Assembly: GCA_028554795.2 (NCBI GenBank)
Contig: CM068839.1
Location: 88,185,540 to 88,249,539 of the forward strand
Source of the DNA: Sinohyriopsis cumingii
Lineage: Eukaryota; Mollusca; Bivalvia; Unionida; Unionidae
DNA length: 64,000 nucleotides
Direction: 5' to 3'
Shown here: piece after piece, positions 11,394 to 18,147 of the stretch
Position numbering within the stretch: position 1 is the stretch's first letter
Layout of the letters: every line of letters begins with the position of its first letter
The notes under the pieces: model-generated
The model's input: the letters and a program-made list of their open reading frames with translations, nothing else
Databases searched by the model: none
Told to the model about the DNA's origin: nothing
Position numbers and translations under genes: made by a program

Positions 11394-11837
11394 ATGTCAT
11401 ACAGTCATGTTAATGTCACCTTGACTTCCGGTCAAACGAAGAAATTGCAATCAAAGAACGCAAGCACGTGCGGGACATCAATAACACTAAAACGAGATCA
11501 GATTACTGGTGGTCCAAACAAATTGTCGTTGACTAATACTCAGCTTAAACATTTTAATAAGGCACTAACAGCAAAAACCGGTGTCCGACTTGATTTCTCT
11601 GCTGCAGCTATCAAGGACATGACTAAAACCGGTGGAATATTTCCTCTTCTCGCAGCAATACCGGCGTTGATTGCCGCGGCAGCACCAGCCGTAGCAAAAG
11701 CCGCAGCACTCGGTGCAGTTGGAACTGCAGCTGGAATGGCACTAAAAAAGGCAACGGGAAAAGGATACAAGAAAAAAAAGGGACGCGGTCTAAGACTACC
11801 AGGAACTCCACCATCATGGTATCCAAAAAAATTCTAA
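11394..11837 (+). CDS. Minor virion protein with hydrophobic segment and basic tail (147 aa)
   Basis: The N-terminal ~70 residues are polar. Residues 81-117 form a long Ala/Gly/Ile-rich hydrophobic stretch starting at a GG pair (GGIFPLLAAIPALIAAAA). The tail is strongly basic (KKATGKGYKKKKGRGLR) and ends in a Trp/Pro/Lys motif. This layout matches the small pX/pVI-like core or membrane-active proteins of adenovirus-related and Polinton-like viruses, which are usually protease substrates; the specific role is inferred. The last 22 bases overlap the start of the protease gene in another frame, suggesting translational or transcriptional coupling. Confidence 0.83.
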   Translation: MSYSHVNVTLTSGQTKKLQSKNASTCGTSITLKRDQITGGPNKLSLTNTQLKHFNKALTAKTGVRLDFSAAAIKDMTKTGGIFPLLAAIPALIAAAAPAVAKAAALGAVGTAAGMALKKATGKGYKKKKGRGLRLPGTPPSWYPKKF

Positions 11838-12256
11838 CGCCGTTGAGCAATTTTGATTTACTCGATGCTGTTAAAAAATTGCGTGTAAAACATTTCAGAG
11901 GCGTATTTATGCGAGATCAATTACCGCAACGACCGAATAATCCAGAAACTGGCATTATCAATCTCGACAACAAAGATGGTCCGGGAACTCACTGGGTTGC
12001 TTACGCGATCGATCCACGTGGAATTATCTATTTTGATTCGTACGGTTTAGCACCGCCAGTTGAGTTTCTCAAGTATGTCAGCAGATTTTCTAATGTTCCA
12101 GTGTGGCAGTCGACGTTACCAACACAAACATTAATTGATCCGCCCATTTGTGGGAGGGAGGTTTTAAATGTTCTTGATGCAATCTCAAGAAATCCAGCAA
12201 CTCCTCCTCATAAAGTAGTGTATGAATATACCGCATCGAGAAATGCTAGCATTTGA
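11816..12256 (+). CDS. Adenain/Ulp1-type cysteine maturation protease (146 aa)
   Basis: This putative capsid-maturation protease of the adenovirus protease (C5/Ulp1-like) fold carries the catalytic order His-Asp-Gln-Cys: H59 in GTHWVAYAI, D74 in YFDSYG, Q104 in LPTQTL and C112 in PPICGREVL. The Gln-Cys spacing is eight residues. The protein is compact, shorter than adenain (about 200 residues), as is usual in Polinton-type elements. Its ATG lies inside the end of the preceding virion gene (22-bp overlap). It probably cleaves the neighbouring structural proteins during particle maturation; substrates are not shown by the sequence. Confidence 0.9.
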   Translation: MVSKKILTPLSNFDLLDAVKKLRVKHFRGVFMRDQLPQRPNNPETGIINLDNKDGPGTHWVAYAIDPRGIIYFDSYGLAPPVEFLKYVSRFSNVPVWQSTLPTQTLIDPPICGREVLNVLDAISRNPATPPHKVVYEYTASRNASI

Positions 12257-12274
12257 AAAACAGCAATAAGAATA

Positions 12275-13285
12275 ATGGTGGATATTTACGGAAGACCTTT
12301 CACACGAGGAGGTAAACCAAGCACAGATGCTGATCTCTCAAAATATGCGACCAAAGATGAAGTCGATAATCTTTTGAATATAGCTGGAGTTGACCCAGAT
12401 GAAGTTGCTATTTTCCAAGACAGGCAAGGAAAACTAAGAACGAGCAACATTAAGTGGAATGATATAATTCGCAGAGTTCTTGGAGCTACCAAGGATAACT
12501 TCGTTGCATTTAGTGATGGCGGCCGGATCAAGGACTCGAATATATCAATCGCAAGCATCAAAGACAGTATTGATAAAGGTGTTGATAAATGTGTGAAAAA
12601 AGCCGGTGACACGATGACAGGCGAACTCAGCATGAGCGGCAACAAAATAACCGCGTTAGCGAATCCCGAATCCGACCAGGATGCGTCAAACAAACAATAC
12701 GTGGACATCGTCAACGGTAAACTAAATACGCTGCGTGCAGAGCATGATGTTCACGTGGGCGCGTTTACAAGATTTCGAAGAAACTTCGTAAAAACTGATG
12801 AGGTCGTGGATAAGTTCTTTGGGACTCCTCCAGTCGTCGATGTAAAACTCGCTGATGTAAAGACCGACATTAACACGATCAAACAAACACAGCAGGATAT
12901 CGTATCGGGTATTCCTGATATCGTTAACAAAACCAGTTTGATTAAAGTTCCCACTGGAGTTACTCCGGGGCATATCACCAACATCGTATTCACGGTATCA
13001 TCGGGATTCGCAACATGGTCACGACAAAATAACACTATCAAATATACAGCAACAGCCACCGGTGTTTACAGGTTGTCTGTGTTTTCAGCCGCTAAATTTG
13101 AAATCTTCACAACATATCCTTGGAGACATTCCACCGATAAGTATTCCGGGGTTTGCACTGTAATACTAAACAGCGGAACCGAGGAAACATTTATGCTTGA
13201 AGCCGAGGACGATAGTTTAACAGCAACATCTTACTGGTTTTGTTTGGAATTCGTCGCTGCAACGCCTCAATTGGTTACCGCGTAA
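12275..13285 (+). CDS. Fibre/spike-like protein (336 aa)
   Basis: Residues 111-143 contain the tail-fibre signature GDTMTGELSMSGNKITALANP followed by DASNKQYVD, the repeat common in phage and adeno-like fibre shafts. The C-terminal ~110 residues are beta-rich (ATATGVYRLSVFSA, then YWFCLEF) and resemble a TNF/C1q-like jelly-roll knob. The N-terminal 110 residues could anchor to the penton. The likely role is receptor attachment at the capsid vertex. The gene lies 18 bp after the protease and 7 bp before the next gene. The domain call rests on motif recognition, not on a search. Confidence 0.82.
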   Translation: MVDIYGRPFTRGGKPSTDADLSKYATKDEVDNLLNIAGVDPDEVAIFQDRQGKLRTSNIKWNDIIRRVLGATKDNFVAFSDGGRIKDSNISIASIKDSIDKGVDKCVKKAGDTMTGELSMSGNKITALANPESDQDASNKQYVDIVNGKLNTLRAEHDVHVGAFTRFRRNFVKTDEVVDKFFGTPPVVDVKLADVKTDINTIKQTQQDIVSGIPDIVNKTSLIKVPTGVTPGHITNIVFTVSSGFATWSRQNNTIKYTATATGVYRLSVFSAAKFEIFTTYPWRHSTDKYSGVCTVILNSGTEETFMLEAEDDSLTATSYWFCLEFVAATPQLVTA

Positions 13286-13292
13286 TTGAATA

Positions 13293-13865
13293 ATGTCAAC
13301 GACGCCAGATGCTCAACAATATCGATACAATCAAGTCCGTGAGTGGCAATCTGAGTTAAAAACTGTCATCGAAGTAACTAGTCAAAAAGTAAAAAAATAC
13401 AAGCGCCGCATAACAGTGCTGGATATTATGGTTTATTCAGTATCTGCCGTTGTTGCATCTGCCGGAGCAATACTATCAGCGGTCACTCCGGTAACTGCAG
13501 CAGTCGCCGCCACGATCTGTGTTTCCGCGGCCACAACAACAGCTGGAGTTTTCGGCATCATAGCAAAAAAAATATCATCATGTGCTAACACAAAATTACA
13601 CGATTACACGACAAAATTAAATACAGCCACGACCGCATATCAGAAATTATCATCGCTGATATCATCATCGTTAGACGTGCAAAGTAGCGACGCTACGATA
13701 TCAGATTCTGAATTCAAACTAATGTCAGATGCGTACAATGACTATTTGAAAACTAAACAAATAAATAATGTCAATAGAACTGCTTCAACAAATAGTCACA
13801 AACACAACACCGGTAAGGACCACAATGATCTCAGTGTCCTCGACGACACCATAATTCGGTATTAA
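13293..13865 (+). CDS. Two-transmembrane protein, SLATT-like layout (190 aa)
   Basis: A charged N-terminal helix (about residues 12-40) leads into two adjacent hydrophobic segments (about 43-63 and 66-91), followed by a long helical cytoplasm-type region (about 100-165) and a polar tail. Helix-TM-TM-helix is the layout of SLATT-family pore-like proteins, but without profile evidence this is only a resemblance. Other possibilities are an internal membrane protein or a host-exit factor. It ends 19 bp before the penton-like frame. Confidence 0.8.
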   Translation: MSTTPDAQQYRYNQVREWQSELKTVIEVTSQKVKKYKRRITVLDIMVYSVSAVVASAGAILSAVTPVTAAVAATICVSAATTTAGVFGIIAKKISSCANTKLHDYTTKLNTATTAYQKLSSLISSSLDVQSSDATISDSEFKLMSDAYNDYLKTKQINNVNRTASTNSHKHNTGKDHNDLSVLDDTIIRY

Positions 13866-13884
13866 TTTTCGAACTCCAATTCCA

Positions 13885-15183
13885 GTGAGTGAAATCGCGT
13901 TAGCAAAGCTCAGTGTGTATCACAGCTGGCCCAATGTTAGGTCGGCATCATTTGGTGGTCTGCAGCCAAATAATTCATTCGTGTTCGGGAAAAGCAAAGC
14001 CGACTCCGGCGAACAGGGTGAACTTGACTGGAATACAATTACACTTCCCACTGGGAGTTATCAGATCGAAGAAATCAATAATGAGATACAACGCCAAATA
14101 AAACGAATCACCGGCAAGGAAGCCAAAATATCTATAACAGCTCATGAACCAACGCTGTCTGCGGTCATTGAAATCTCAACGCCAGGATACGCCGTGGATA
14201 TTTATAACAGCTCAATCCGAACATTATTAGGATGGCCAAAGGCCCCCGAGGTTAAACCTCGTCCACCAAAACCTGAAAAATCGGATTTTATGACCTATAA
14301 AGAAGCACTACACGACCTCGAGTACAATTATTATTTACTCCTTGCAGATCAATTACTAGCAAGAAAAAGTACTTTAATGCCCGATACTTGGAGTATAGAA
14401 GCTCCACGTGTTAAGGGGGGGCAGGAGCTCCGTGTTTACCGTCTAGATGATATAGAATCTGAATTATTTATTCCGATCAATCTAGTACATAAACAACAGC
14501 TACAACTCCTGCGAGTATATTTCCAAGATTATATTTCTGATTTAACAAGTCCGCGTGATAATATTATCACAACCATAGAAAAACTAAACAAACTCGCATC
14601 GGCCATGGAAACTATAAATCTAAGAATAATTCAGGCTTTACTGGATCTTAAAGACTATATCGATGATAATTATAGACAGATAGCCAGAGCAGATTTTGCA
14701 ATTAAATATGGTATTCAAGTGAATGATATTTCAGATTTTAAATTTCCTGGATATAACGTGCCCGAGCTGAGAAAATCAGTCTCTGATCAATCTTTCGAAG
14801 ATATTCTTGCCGCGTACGAACGAATAAAACCACAACCTGTTATTCTCAAGCACGACAACAGTACAGCATCCGATGGCAGACACATCTCACCCGGGATCGT
14901 AAATATCACAGATGTTATTGCGGTCAATCTTGTATGTGACGTCATCGATGGCAGTTACAGCGCATCAGATACTACGACGGCACAACAGGGGTTTATCCTG
15001 TATACGTTCACACCAAGAGACCCCCCTGGTTTTCTGATTGTGCAAGAACCAATCAATCCGGTCTATCTACGGTGTCATAACCCGTGGTTGTCAACGATAA
15101 ATTTCAAACTCACCGACCAGAGGGGGAATTTGTTGGACCTGCGTGACGAGACTGTTAGTATAAACTTACTGGTGAAGTCCTAA
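13885..15183 (+). CDS. Penton-like jelly-roll minor capsid protein (432 aa from GTG), no ATG start
   Basis: N-terminal residues 4-118 (LAKLSVYHSWPNV, ITLPTGSYQIEEINNEI, IRTLLGW) and C-terminal residues 330-432 (ISPGIVNITDV, FTPRDPPGFLIVQEP, FKLTDQRGNLLDLR) look like the two halves of the single-jelly-roll vertex protein found beside DJR capsid proteins. A charged, helical insert of about 190 residues separates them. The frame is open from 13855 (after TAA at 13852-13854), but there is no ATG before residue ~136, well inside the protein, so translation starts at a near-cognate codon such as the GTG at 13885, or a spliced leader supplies the start. A TTCCAG acceptor-like sequence ends at 13885. 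Confidence 0.8.
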   Translation: MSEIALAKLSVYHSWPNVRSASFGGLQPNNSFVFGKSKADSGEQGELDWNTITLPTGSYQIEEINNEIQRQIKRITGKEAKISITAHEPTLSAVIEISTPGYAVDIYNSSIRTLLGWPKAPEVKPRPPKPEKSDFMTYKEALHDLEYNYYLLLADQLLARKSTLMPDTWSIEAPRVKGGQELRVYRLDDIESELFIPINLVHKQQLQLLRVYFQDYISDLTSPRDNIITTIEKLNKLASAMETINLRIIQALLDLKDYIDDNYRQIARADFAIKYGIQVNDISDFKFPGYNVPELRKSVSDQSFEDILAAYERIKPQPVILKHDNSTASDGRHISPGIVNITDVIAVNLVCDVIDGSYSASDTTTAQQGFILYTFTPRDPPGFLIVQEPINPVYLRCHNPWLSTINFKLTDQRGNLLDLRDETVSINLLVKS

Positions 15184-15326
15184 GTCAAGGGATCCATAAT
15201 ATTTATAATAGTTTTTTTTCTGCACTGATCCATTTTCGTCATTTTATCGTGCAAATACCCTATCAAAACCAGCATAAGTTATCGTTGAAAGTGCTAGCAC
15301 GCATTTAAAAAAAACGGTTGTGTATA

Positions 15327-15614
15327 ATGTATCAACCCGAGTACATTCATGCACGAGTTCATATTCATGATAAGCAAATTCTTTACGAGGCAATAAAAAC
15401 CGCATTTCAAATACAGACATTCCCAGAACAGTATTTCCCCGTTAAAATAGTTATTGACGTGTATGGTGACGAAGACTTCTTGTTAACTCCGTCACAATTA
15501 ACAGAGCTACAGCAAAATCATATGATCATAGTTTGGTGTCAACGAGAACAGATTATGAACTATTCTCATTCCTGTATTGATGTTGAAACGCTTAAGCAAA
15601 TCCTGAAAATCTGA
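15327..15614 (+). CDS. Unknown small acidic protein (95 aa)
   Basis: The frame is open from a TTG at 15318, but ATG 15327 (MYQPEYIHARVH) follows TGTATA and is the likely start. The protein is compact, rich in aromatic and acidic residues, with alternating beta-like and helical segments and no zinc or nucleotide motif. I do not recognise the family. It lies 146 bp after the penton-like gene; the spacer is AT-rich with an A8 tract. It is convergent with the next gene. Confidence 0.65.
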   Translation: MYQPEYIHARVHIHDKQILYEAIKTAFQIQTFPEQYFPVKIVIDVYGDEDFLLTPSQLTELQQNHMIIVWCQREQIMNYSHSCIDVETLKQILKI

Positions 15615-15781
15615 AAGCGCCCTTCACTTGAGAAACTCTTTGAGTTTCCAAGGGCAAAAAAAATAATACACTTTTTTTTTTACCCGTGGAAATGTGCTTT
15701 ACACTCCAAGCGGGGGGGGGGGCGCTAGCGTTCTCAGGTTCTACTTTCACTTTGTGCTGTGAGTCACACGCTATGCTAGGT
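15615..15781. other. Convergent intergenic region with homopolymers
   Basis: This lies between the 3' ends of two facing genes. It holds an A8 run, a T10 run and a G10 tract, and a GAGTTTCCAAGG string that also occurs at the inner part of the TIR (8389-8400). It probably carries transcript ends for both genes; no clear polyadenylation signal can be singled out. Confidence 0.5.
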
Positions 15782-16198
15782 TTATACTTCCTTGTCGGCC
15801 TCGTAGTCAGAAACACTAGTATTTTTGTCAGAAATGCAAGGCATTTCCGTGTCTAGATTCTTTATATAACCTTTTAACCGTCTCACCCTAGTGCTAATTA
15901 ATTTTCGAGTCTCATACTCTTGTGACAATCCAAGACGAATCTTCTCAACTGCACGGCACAGTGGAATAAATTCAGATACCTGATTTTCAGTTATCCCGGC
16001 AAGTGATCTGTAAACACGATCTTGCAAACCCTTAATGAACCTATAACGAGCAGGGAGATTGTTCTTCCCCAAGCGTGATAGCTCATTCAAGGATTCAAAA
16101 TCTGACATAATTGTTTCAGTGTCTAGTAAAATATTAAAACCTCGCTGTTGTAATTCTTTAATTTCAACAAGTATGGTATTTATATTTTCGTGATTCAT
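15782..16198 (-). CDS. Unknown helical protein (138 aa)
   Basis: The frame is open from 16285, but the ATG at 16198 is preceded (minus strand) by an AT-rich run ending in AATAAT, as at other starts here, whereas the upstream extension would cross the noncoding region. The product begins MNHENINTILVEI, is mostly helical with regularly spaced Leu/Ile, has a basic patch (RRLKGYIK) and an acidic C-terminus. It has no recognisable domain. It is the leftmost leftward gene and flanks the structured noncoding block, so it could be regulatory, but nothing in the sequence proves that. Confidence 0.65.
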   Translation of the reverse strand: MNHENINTILVEIKELQQRGFNILLDTETIMSDFESLNELSRLGKNNLPARYRFIKGLQDRVYRSLAGITENQVSEFIPLCRAVEKIRLGLSQEYETRKLISTRVRRLKGYIKNLDTEMPCISDKNTSVSDYEADKEV

Positions 16199-16274
16199 AT
16201 TATTATATATTTTTATATTTTTAATACAAACACTTTGCATAAAAAACGCTAGCTTTCCAAAACAAAACGAGACA

Positions 16275-16350
16275 GTCGGAAACATTTATCCCCTGCAAGG
16301 GCCTAGATCGTCAAATAACGTTCTAGAACCCCACGAGGACTGCTTCCGAC
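16275..16350 (-). ncRNA. Structured module B of family 1 (possible noncoding RNA)
   Basis: Outer 7-bp stem GTCGGAA (16275-16281) with TTCCGAC (16344-16350) encloses a core hairpin (16299-16332) around TCGTCAAATAACG. The core is shared with 16374-16443, while the outer stem sequence is different there, so pairing rather than sequence is kept. Strand is inferred from family 2. Confidence 0.45.
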
Positions 16351-16373
16351 ATGACAATACAACATGTAACACC

Positions 16374-16443
16374 AAACACTTTATCCCCTGCAAGAGCCTC
16401 TAGATCGTCAAATAACGTTCTATAGGCTCAAGAAGACGTGTTT
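16374..16443 (-). ncRNA. Structured module A of family 1 (possible noncoding RNA)
   Basis: Outer 6-bp stem AAACAC (16374-16379) with GTGTTT (16438-16443). The inner hairpin at 16394-16429 has GAGCCT/AGGCTC and TAGA/TCTA arms, the same loop core as the 16275-16350 module, and the shared lead TTTATCCCCTGCAAG. Confidence 0.45.
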
Positions 16444-16496
16444 AGTGAATTGACAAGGACAAACATATAACACGTAACTTATCCTAAGGACGGACC

Positions 16497-16522
16497 CCTC
16501 TGACTGCCAAGTGACTCAGAGG
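16497..16522. ncRNA. Short perfect hairpin C
   Basis: CCTCTGA (16497-16503) pairs with TCAGAGG (16516-16522) around a 12-nt loop. It lies between the two repeated hairpin families and is followed by ACATTTATTTAC. Confidence 0.4.
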
Positions 16523-16547
16523 CACATTTATTTACAAGACGAGACAG

Positions 16548-16584
16548 CCCTGGCTTCTAGGATCGAGTTCTCTAGCAGGCCCGG
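16548..16584. ncRNA. Imperfect hairpin D
   Basis: A CCCTGGCTTCTAG arm faces CTAGCAGGCCCGG around GATCGAGTTCT. The stem is interrupted, and it is followed by ACATTTATTTGAC, the same trailing box as hairpin C. Confidence 0.3.
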
Positions 16585-16610
16585 CAAACATTTATTTGAC
16601 AACACAAACA

Positions 16611-16649
16611 ACCTTTACCTCTGATTCGAGTATCACAGCAAGCAAAGGT
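16611..16649 (-). ncRNA. Hairpin E, family 2
   Basis: Arms at 16611-16618 and 16642-16649. On the minus strand they pair over 8 bp with one G-U wobble; on the plus strand the same position is an A-C mismatch. This copy begins a repeat of about 70 bp that recurs 85 bp downstream. Confidence 0.45.
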
Positions 16650-16695
16650 ACAATGAACATGTAATCTTATCCTAAGAGACGGTACAGAACAGACA

Positions 16696-16734
16696 ACCTT
16701 TACCTCTGATTCGAGTATGACAGCAAGTAAAGGC
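16696..16734 (-). ncRNA. Hairpin F, family 2
   Basis: Second copy, with arms at 16696-16703 and 16727-16734. It differs from E at two stem positions, yet its minus-strand form also pairs over 8 bp with a single G-U wobble. The two stems therefore stay paired only if the RNA is read from the minus strand. Confidence 0.45.
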
Positions 16735-16820
16735 ACAATGAACATGTAATCTTATCCTAACTTATCCTAAGACCTTATCCTATGACGACACAAACATACA
16801 CAGGTGGGTCATTTTCTACG

Positions 16821-16925
16821 GTCAGCAGCAGAGCAAAACCATCCATTGAATCGACCATTGGATGGTGCACAAAAGACACCCGCCATTGGCGGATTAAATT
16901 TATGGTTTTGCTTGCGCGTGCTGAC
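16821..16925. other. Three-stem branched inverted repeat
   Basis: Outer arms GTCAGCA (16821-16827) and TGCTGAC (16919-16925); second stem AGCAAAACCAT (16832-16842) with ATGGTTTTGCT (16902-16912), 11 bp perfect; inside it a CCATCCA/TGGATGG hairpin (16839-16865, sharing four bases with the second stem) and a CCGCC-ATT-GGCGG hairpin (16880-16892). The layout resembles the T- or Y-shaped palindromes of some viral origins, or a branched RNA. Confidence 0.7.
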
Positions 16926-16950
16926 TTTCGATCGACCCAAAGGTCTTAGG

Positions 16951-17001
16951 GAGCGATTTCGTATATAACCCAACTGTTACTTGCGAGTTGGAAATTCGCT
17001 C
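16951..17001. other. 51-nt nested hairpin containing a TATA-like box
   Basis: GAGCGA (16951-16956) pairs with TCGCTC (16996-17001), TTTC with GAAA, and CCAACT (16970-16975) with AGTTGG (16986-16991). GTATATAAC occupies the unpaired left side, and a GGGCGGG box follows at about 17010. Confidence 0.6.
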
Positions 17002-17171
17002 TAGCAGTGGGCGGGACTTGTTTAAAATATTTTAATTGTATGTTTTCTTAAGCGCGGTCATATAACAAGCACAGAAGAGCAAAACAGTCGGATATATTCA
17101 GTAAAACGAGGATATTGTTTGTAAAAAAATATATATTCTACGGTAAATAAATGATTACATGTTATGAACTC

Positions 17172-17187
17172 GATAAAATATTTTATC
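17172..17187. other. 16-bp perfect palindrome
   Basis: GATAAAATATTTTATC is its own reverse complement. It lies between the structured region and the 3' end of the HNH endonuclease gene, so it could act as an operator-like site or a transcript end. Confidence 0.5.
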
Positions 17188-17246
17188 AAGGTGGCTTTCT
17201 TAGGGGGAGCAAATCCTCTGACCAGCAACGACAACTCTGCAAAGCG

Positions 17247-17789
17247 TTACACACTCTCGGAGGAGTTATCGTCGTTTGTGTCAACGATAAGAGTTATATA
17301 ACAGAATGAAATCTTCTGTTTGAGCTTCTTTGAAAATGCTGTTTTGTAGATCCCATCTGCGACATGCTGTACAGAAGGTGGACAAATACCGAAATACCTA
17401 CCGGCGGCGTTTATTGACTGGAATACAATTTCTTCACCTGTAATTGCGTTTATAGATTTAATAGCTCTTCTTGCAACTGTTTTACAACGCCCTGTGTTAC
17501 CCAGTAGGCAGTTCTTGCTCTGAGTGACCACGCGAAGATTGTTTATAGAGTTATCAAGTATGTTACCGTTAATGTGATCAATGACAAAACCCTTAGGGAT
17601 CACTCCAAAGAAACATTCGTAAATAAAACGATGACATAAATACCTCTTTCCGCACGTGGCAGTAAATCTTGAATAACCACCATTATCAACTCCACCAACT
17701 GGTCGTCTTCGCGTGCAGTGTCGTACTATGCCATCTCGGTTTGCCTCATAATTTGGAATAGTTGGATGTCGGACGAATTCTTGATTCAT
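17247..17789 (-). CDS. NUMOD4-HNH-NUMOD1 homing-type endonuclease (180 aa)
   Basis: A putative site-specific DNA endonuclease. Residues 10-25 (IPNYEANRDGIVRH) match a NUMOD4 start. Residues 53-93 form an HNH_3 core: H53 in CHRFIYECF, then D71-H72 in IDHINGN, N83/N84 and QSKN. Residues 109-155 (INAITGEEIVFQSINAAGRY, SVQHVADG) match a NUMOD1 DNA-binding helix-turn-helix. Such free-standing enzymes are common in phages and large DNA viruses and promote their own inheritance. It starts at ATG 17789 after ACTATA and lies 28 bp downstream of the zinc-protein gene in the same direction. It appears intact. It may be a passenger or may support replication or recombination. Confidence 0.88.
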   Translation of the reverse strand: MNQEFVRHPTIPNYEANRDGIVRHCTRRRPVGGVDNGGYSRFTATCGKRYLCHRFIYECFFGVIPKGFVIDHINGNILDNSINNLRVVTQSKNCLLGNTGRCKTVARRAIKSINAITGEEIVFQSINAAGRYFGICPPSVQHVADGIYKTAFSKKLKQKISFCYITLIVDTNDDNSSESV

Positions 17790-17817
17790 TATACTATAAG
17801 CAAATCATTTGTCTAAT

Positions 17818-18105
17818 TCATAATTTGTCTGAAAACTTATTTATGTAATCACGCTCCGAGAGAGCGTTATCACAGTCTGGATTTTTTTTATCATAATACC
17901 GTTTTAGTTCTCGATAGCGTTTTCCCCCACACGCTGAACATAATTGCGTTTTTCCTCGTACTCCAATGCCGCATCTGATACACGGTATCGGTCCTAGACT
18001 CCCACCGCGGACCTGTTGAGCATGTTGTCCACAGTATTCGCCTCTGCAGGGTTTGCTACACGGCGCTGATGAATTTAGTTTGATCCACTTGCATTGGTTC
18101 ATCAT
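17818..18105 (-). CDS. Cys-rich double zinc-binding protein (95 aa)
   Basis: Two zinc sites are visible: C5, C16, C20, C25 and H28 in the N-terminal part (PCSKPCRGEYCGQH), then C42xxC45 and C56xxC59 in the middle (PCIRCG, LCSACG). The C-terminal 35 residues are basic then acidic (RYRELKRYYDKK). The protein is probably nucleic-acid binding or a regulator; the family is unnamed to me. It is divergent from the replication gene with only 42 bp between start codons, implying a shared two-way promoter and early expression. Confidence 0.8.
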   Translation of the reverse strand: MMNQCKWIKLNSSAPCSKPCRGEYCGQHAQQVRGGSLGPIPCIRCGIGVRGKTQLCSACGGKRYRELKRYYDKKNPDCDNALSERDYINKFSDKL

Positions 18106-18147
18106 ATAATATATTTGTCTATTTAAATATTTGTCTTAATTATAATA
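18106..18147. promoter_or_regulatory. 42-bp divergent promoter region with paired ATTTGTCT motifs
   Basis: It lies between the starts of the zinc-protein gene (minus) and the replication gene (plus). It contains ATATTTGTCTATTTAAATATTTGTCTTAATTAT, i.e. two ATTTGTCT copies about 15 bp apart around a TTTAAA core. The same octamer occurs upstream of the endonuclease gene (about 17807), and GACAAAT precedes the first virion gene (8434-8440). Confidence 0.5.

Larger units (their letters stand above)
16478..16782. repeat. Five CTTATCCTA(A) boxes
   Basis: Copies start at 16478, 16666, 16751, 16761 and 16774, each at the edge of a hairpin module; three are in tight succession. The minus-strand reading is TTAGGATAAG. 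The regular placement suggests a processing or promoter element, unproven. Confidence 0.6.
16199..17246. other. ~1-kb noncoding region rich in hairpins
   Basis: No credible ORF on either strand. The region contains at least six short hairpins in two repeated families, five copies of CTTATCCTA(A), repeated ATTTAT boxes (AATAAAT or GATAAA on the minus strand), a three-stem branched palindrome, a 51-nt hairpin with TATATAA inside it, a GGGCGGG box and a 16-bp palindrome. It separates the virion block from the replication block. It may be an origin, a noncoding RNA locus or a promoter hub. Confidence 0.75.

Noticed and set aside
15592..15816. 74-codon minus-strand ORF in the convergent intergenic region
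   Set aside because: It is built on homopolymer tracts and overlaps two better ORFs antisense or out of frame.
16199..16285. 29-residue N-terminal extension of the 138-aa unknown protein
   Set aside because: The extension runs into the structured noncoding region; ATG 16198 has the better context.
16275..16350. A 76-nt tRNA gene (7-bp outer stem, tRNA-like length)
   Set aside because: No T-arm of 5 bp with a 7-nt loop, no D-arm and no anticodon arm could be fitted on either strand; only the outer stem and one inner hairpin are present.
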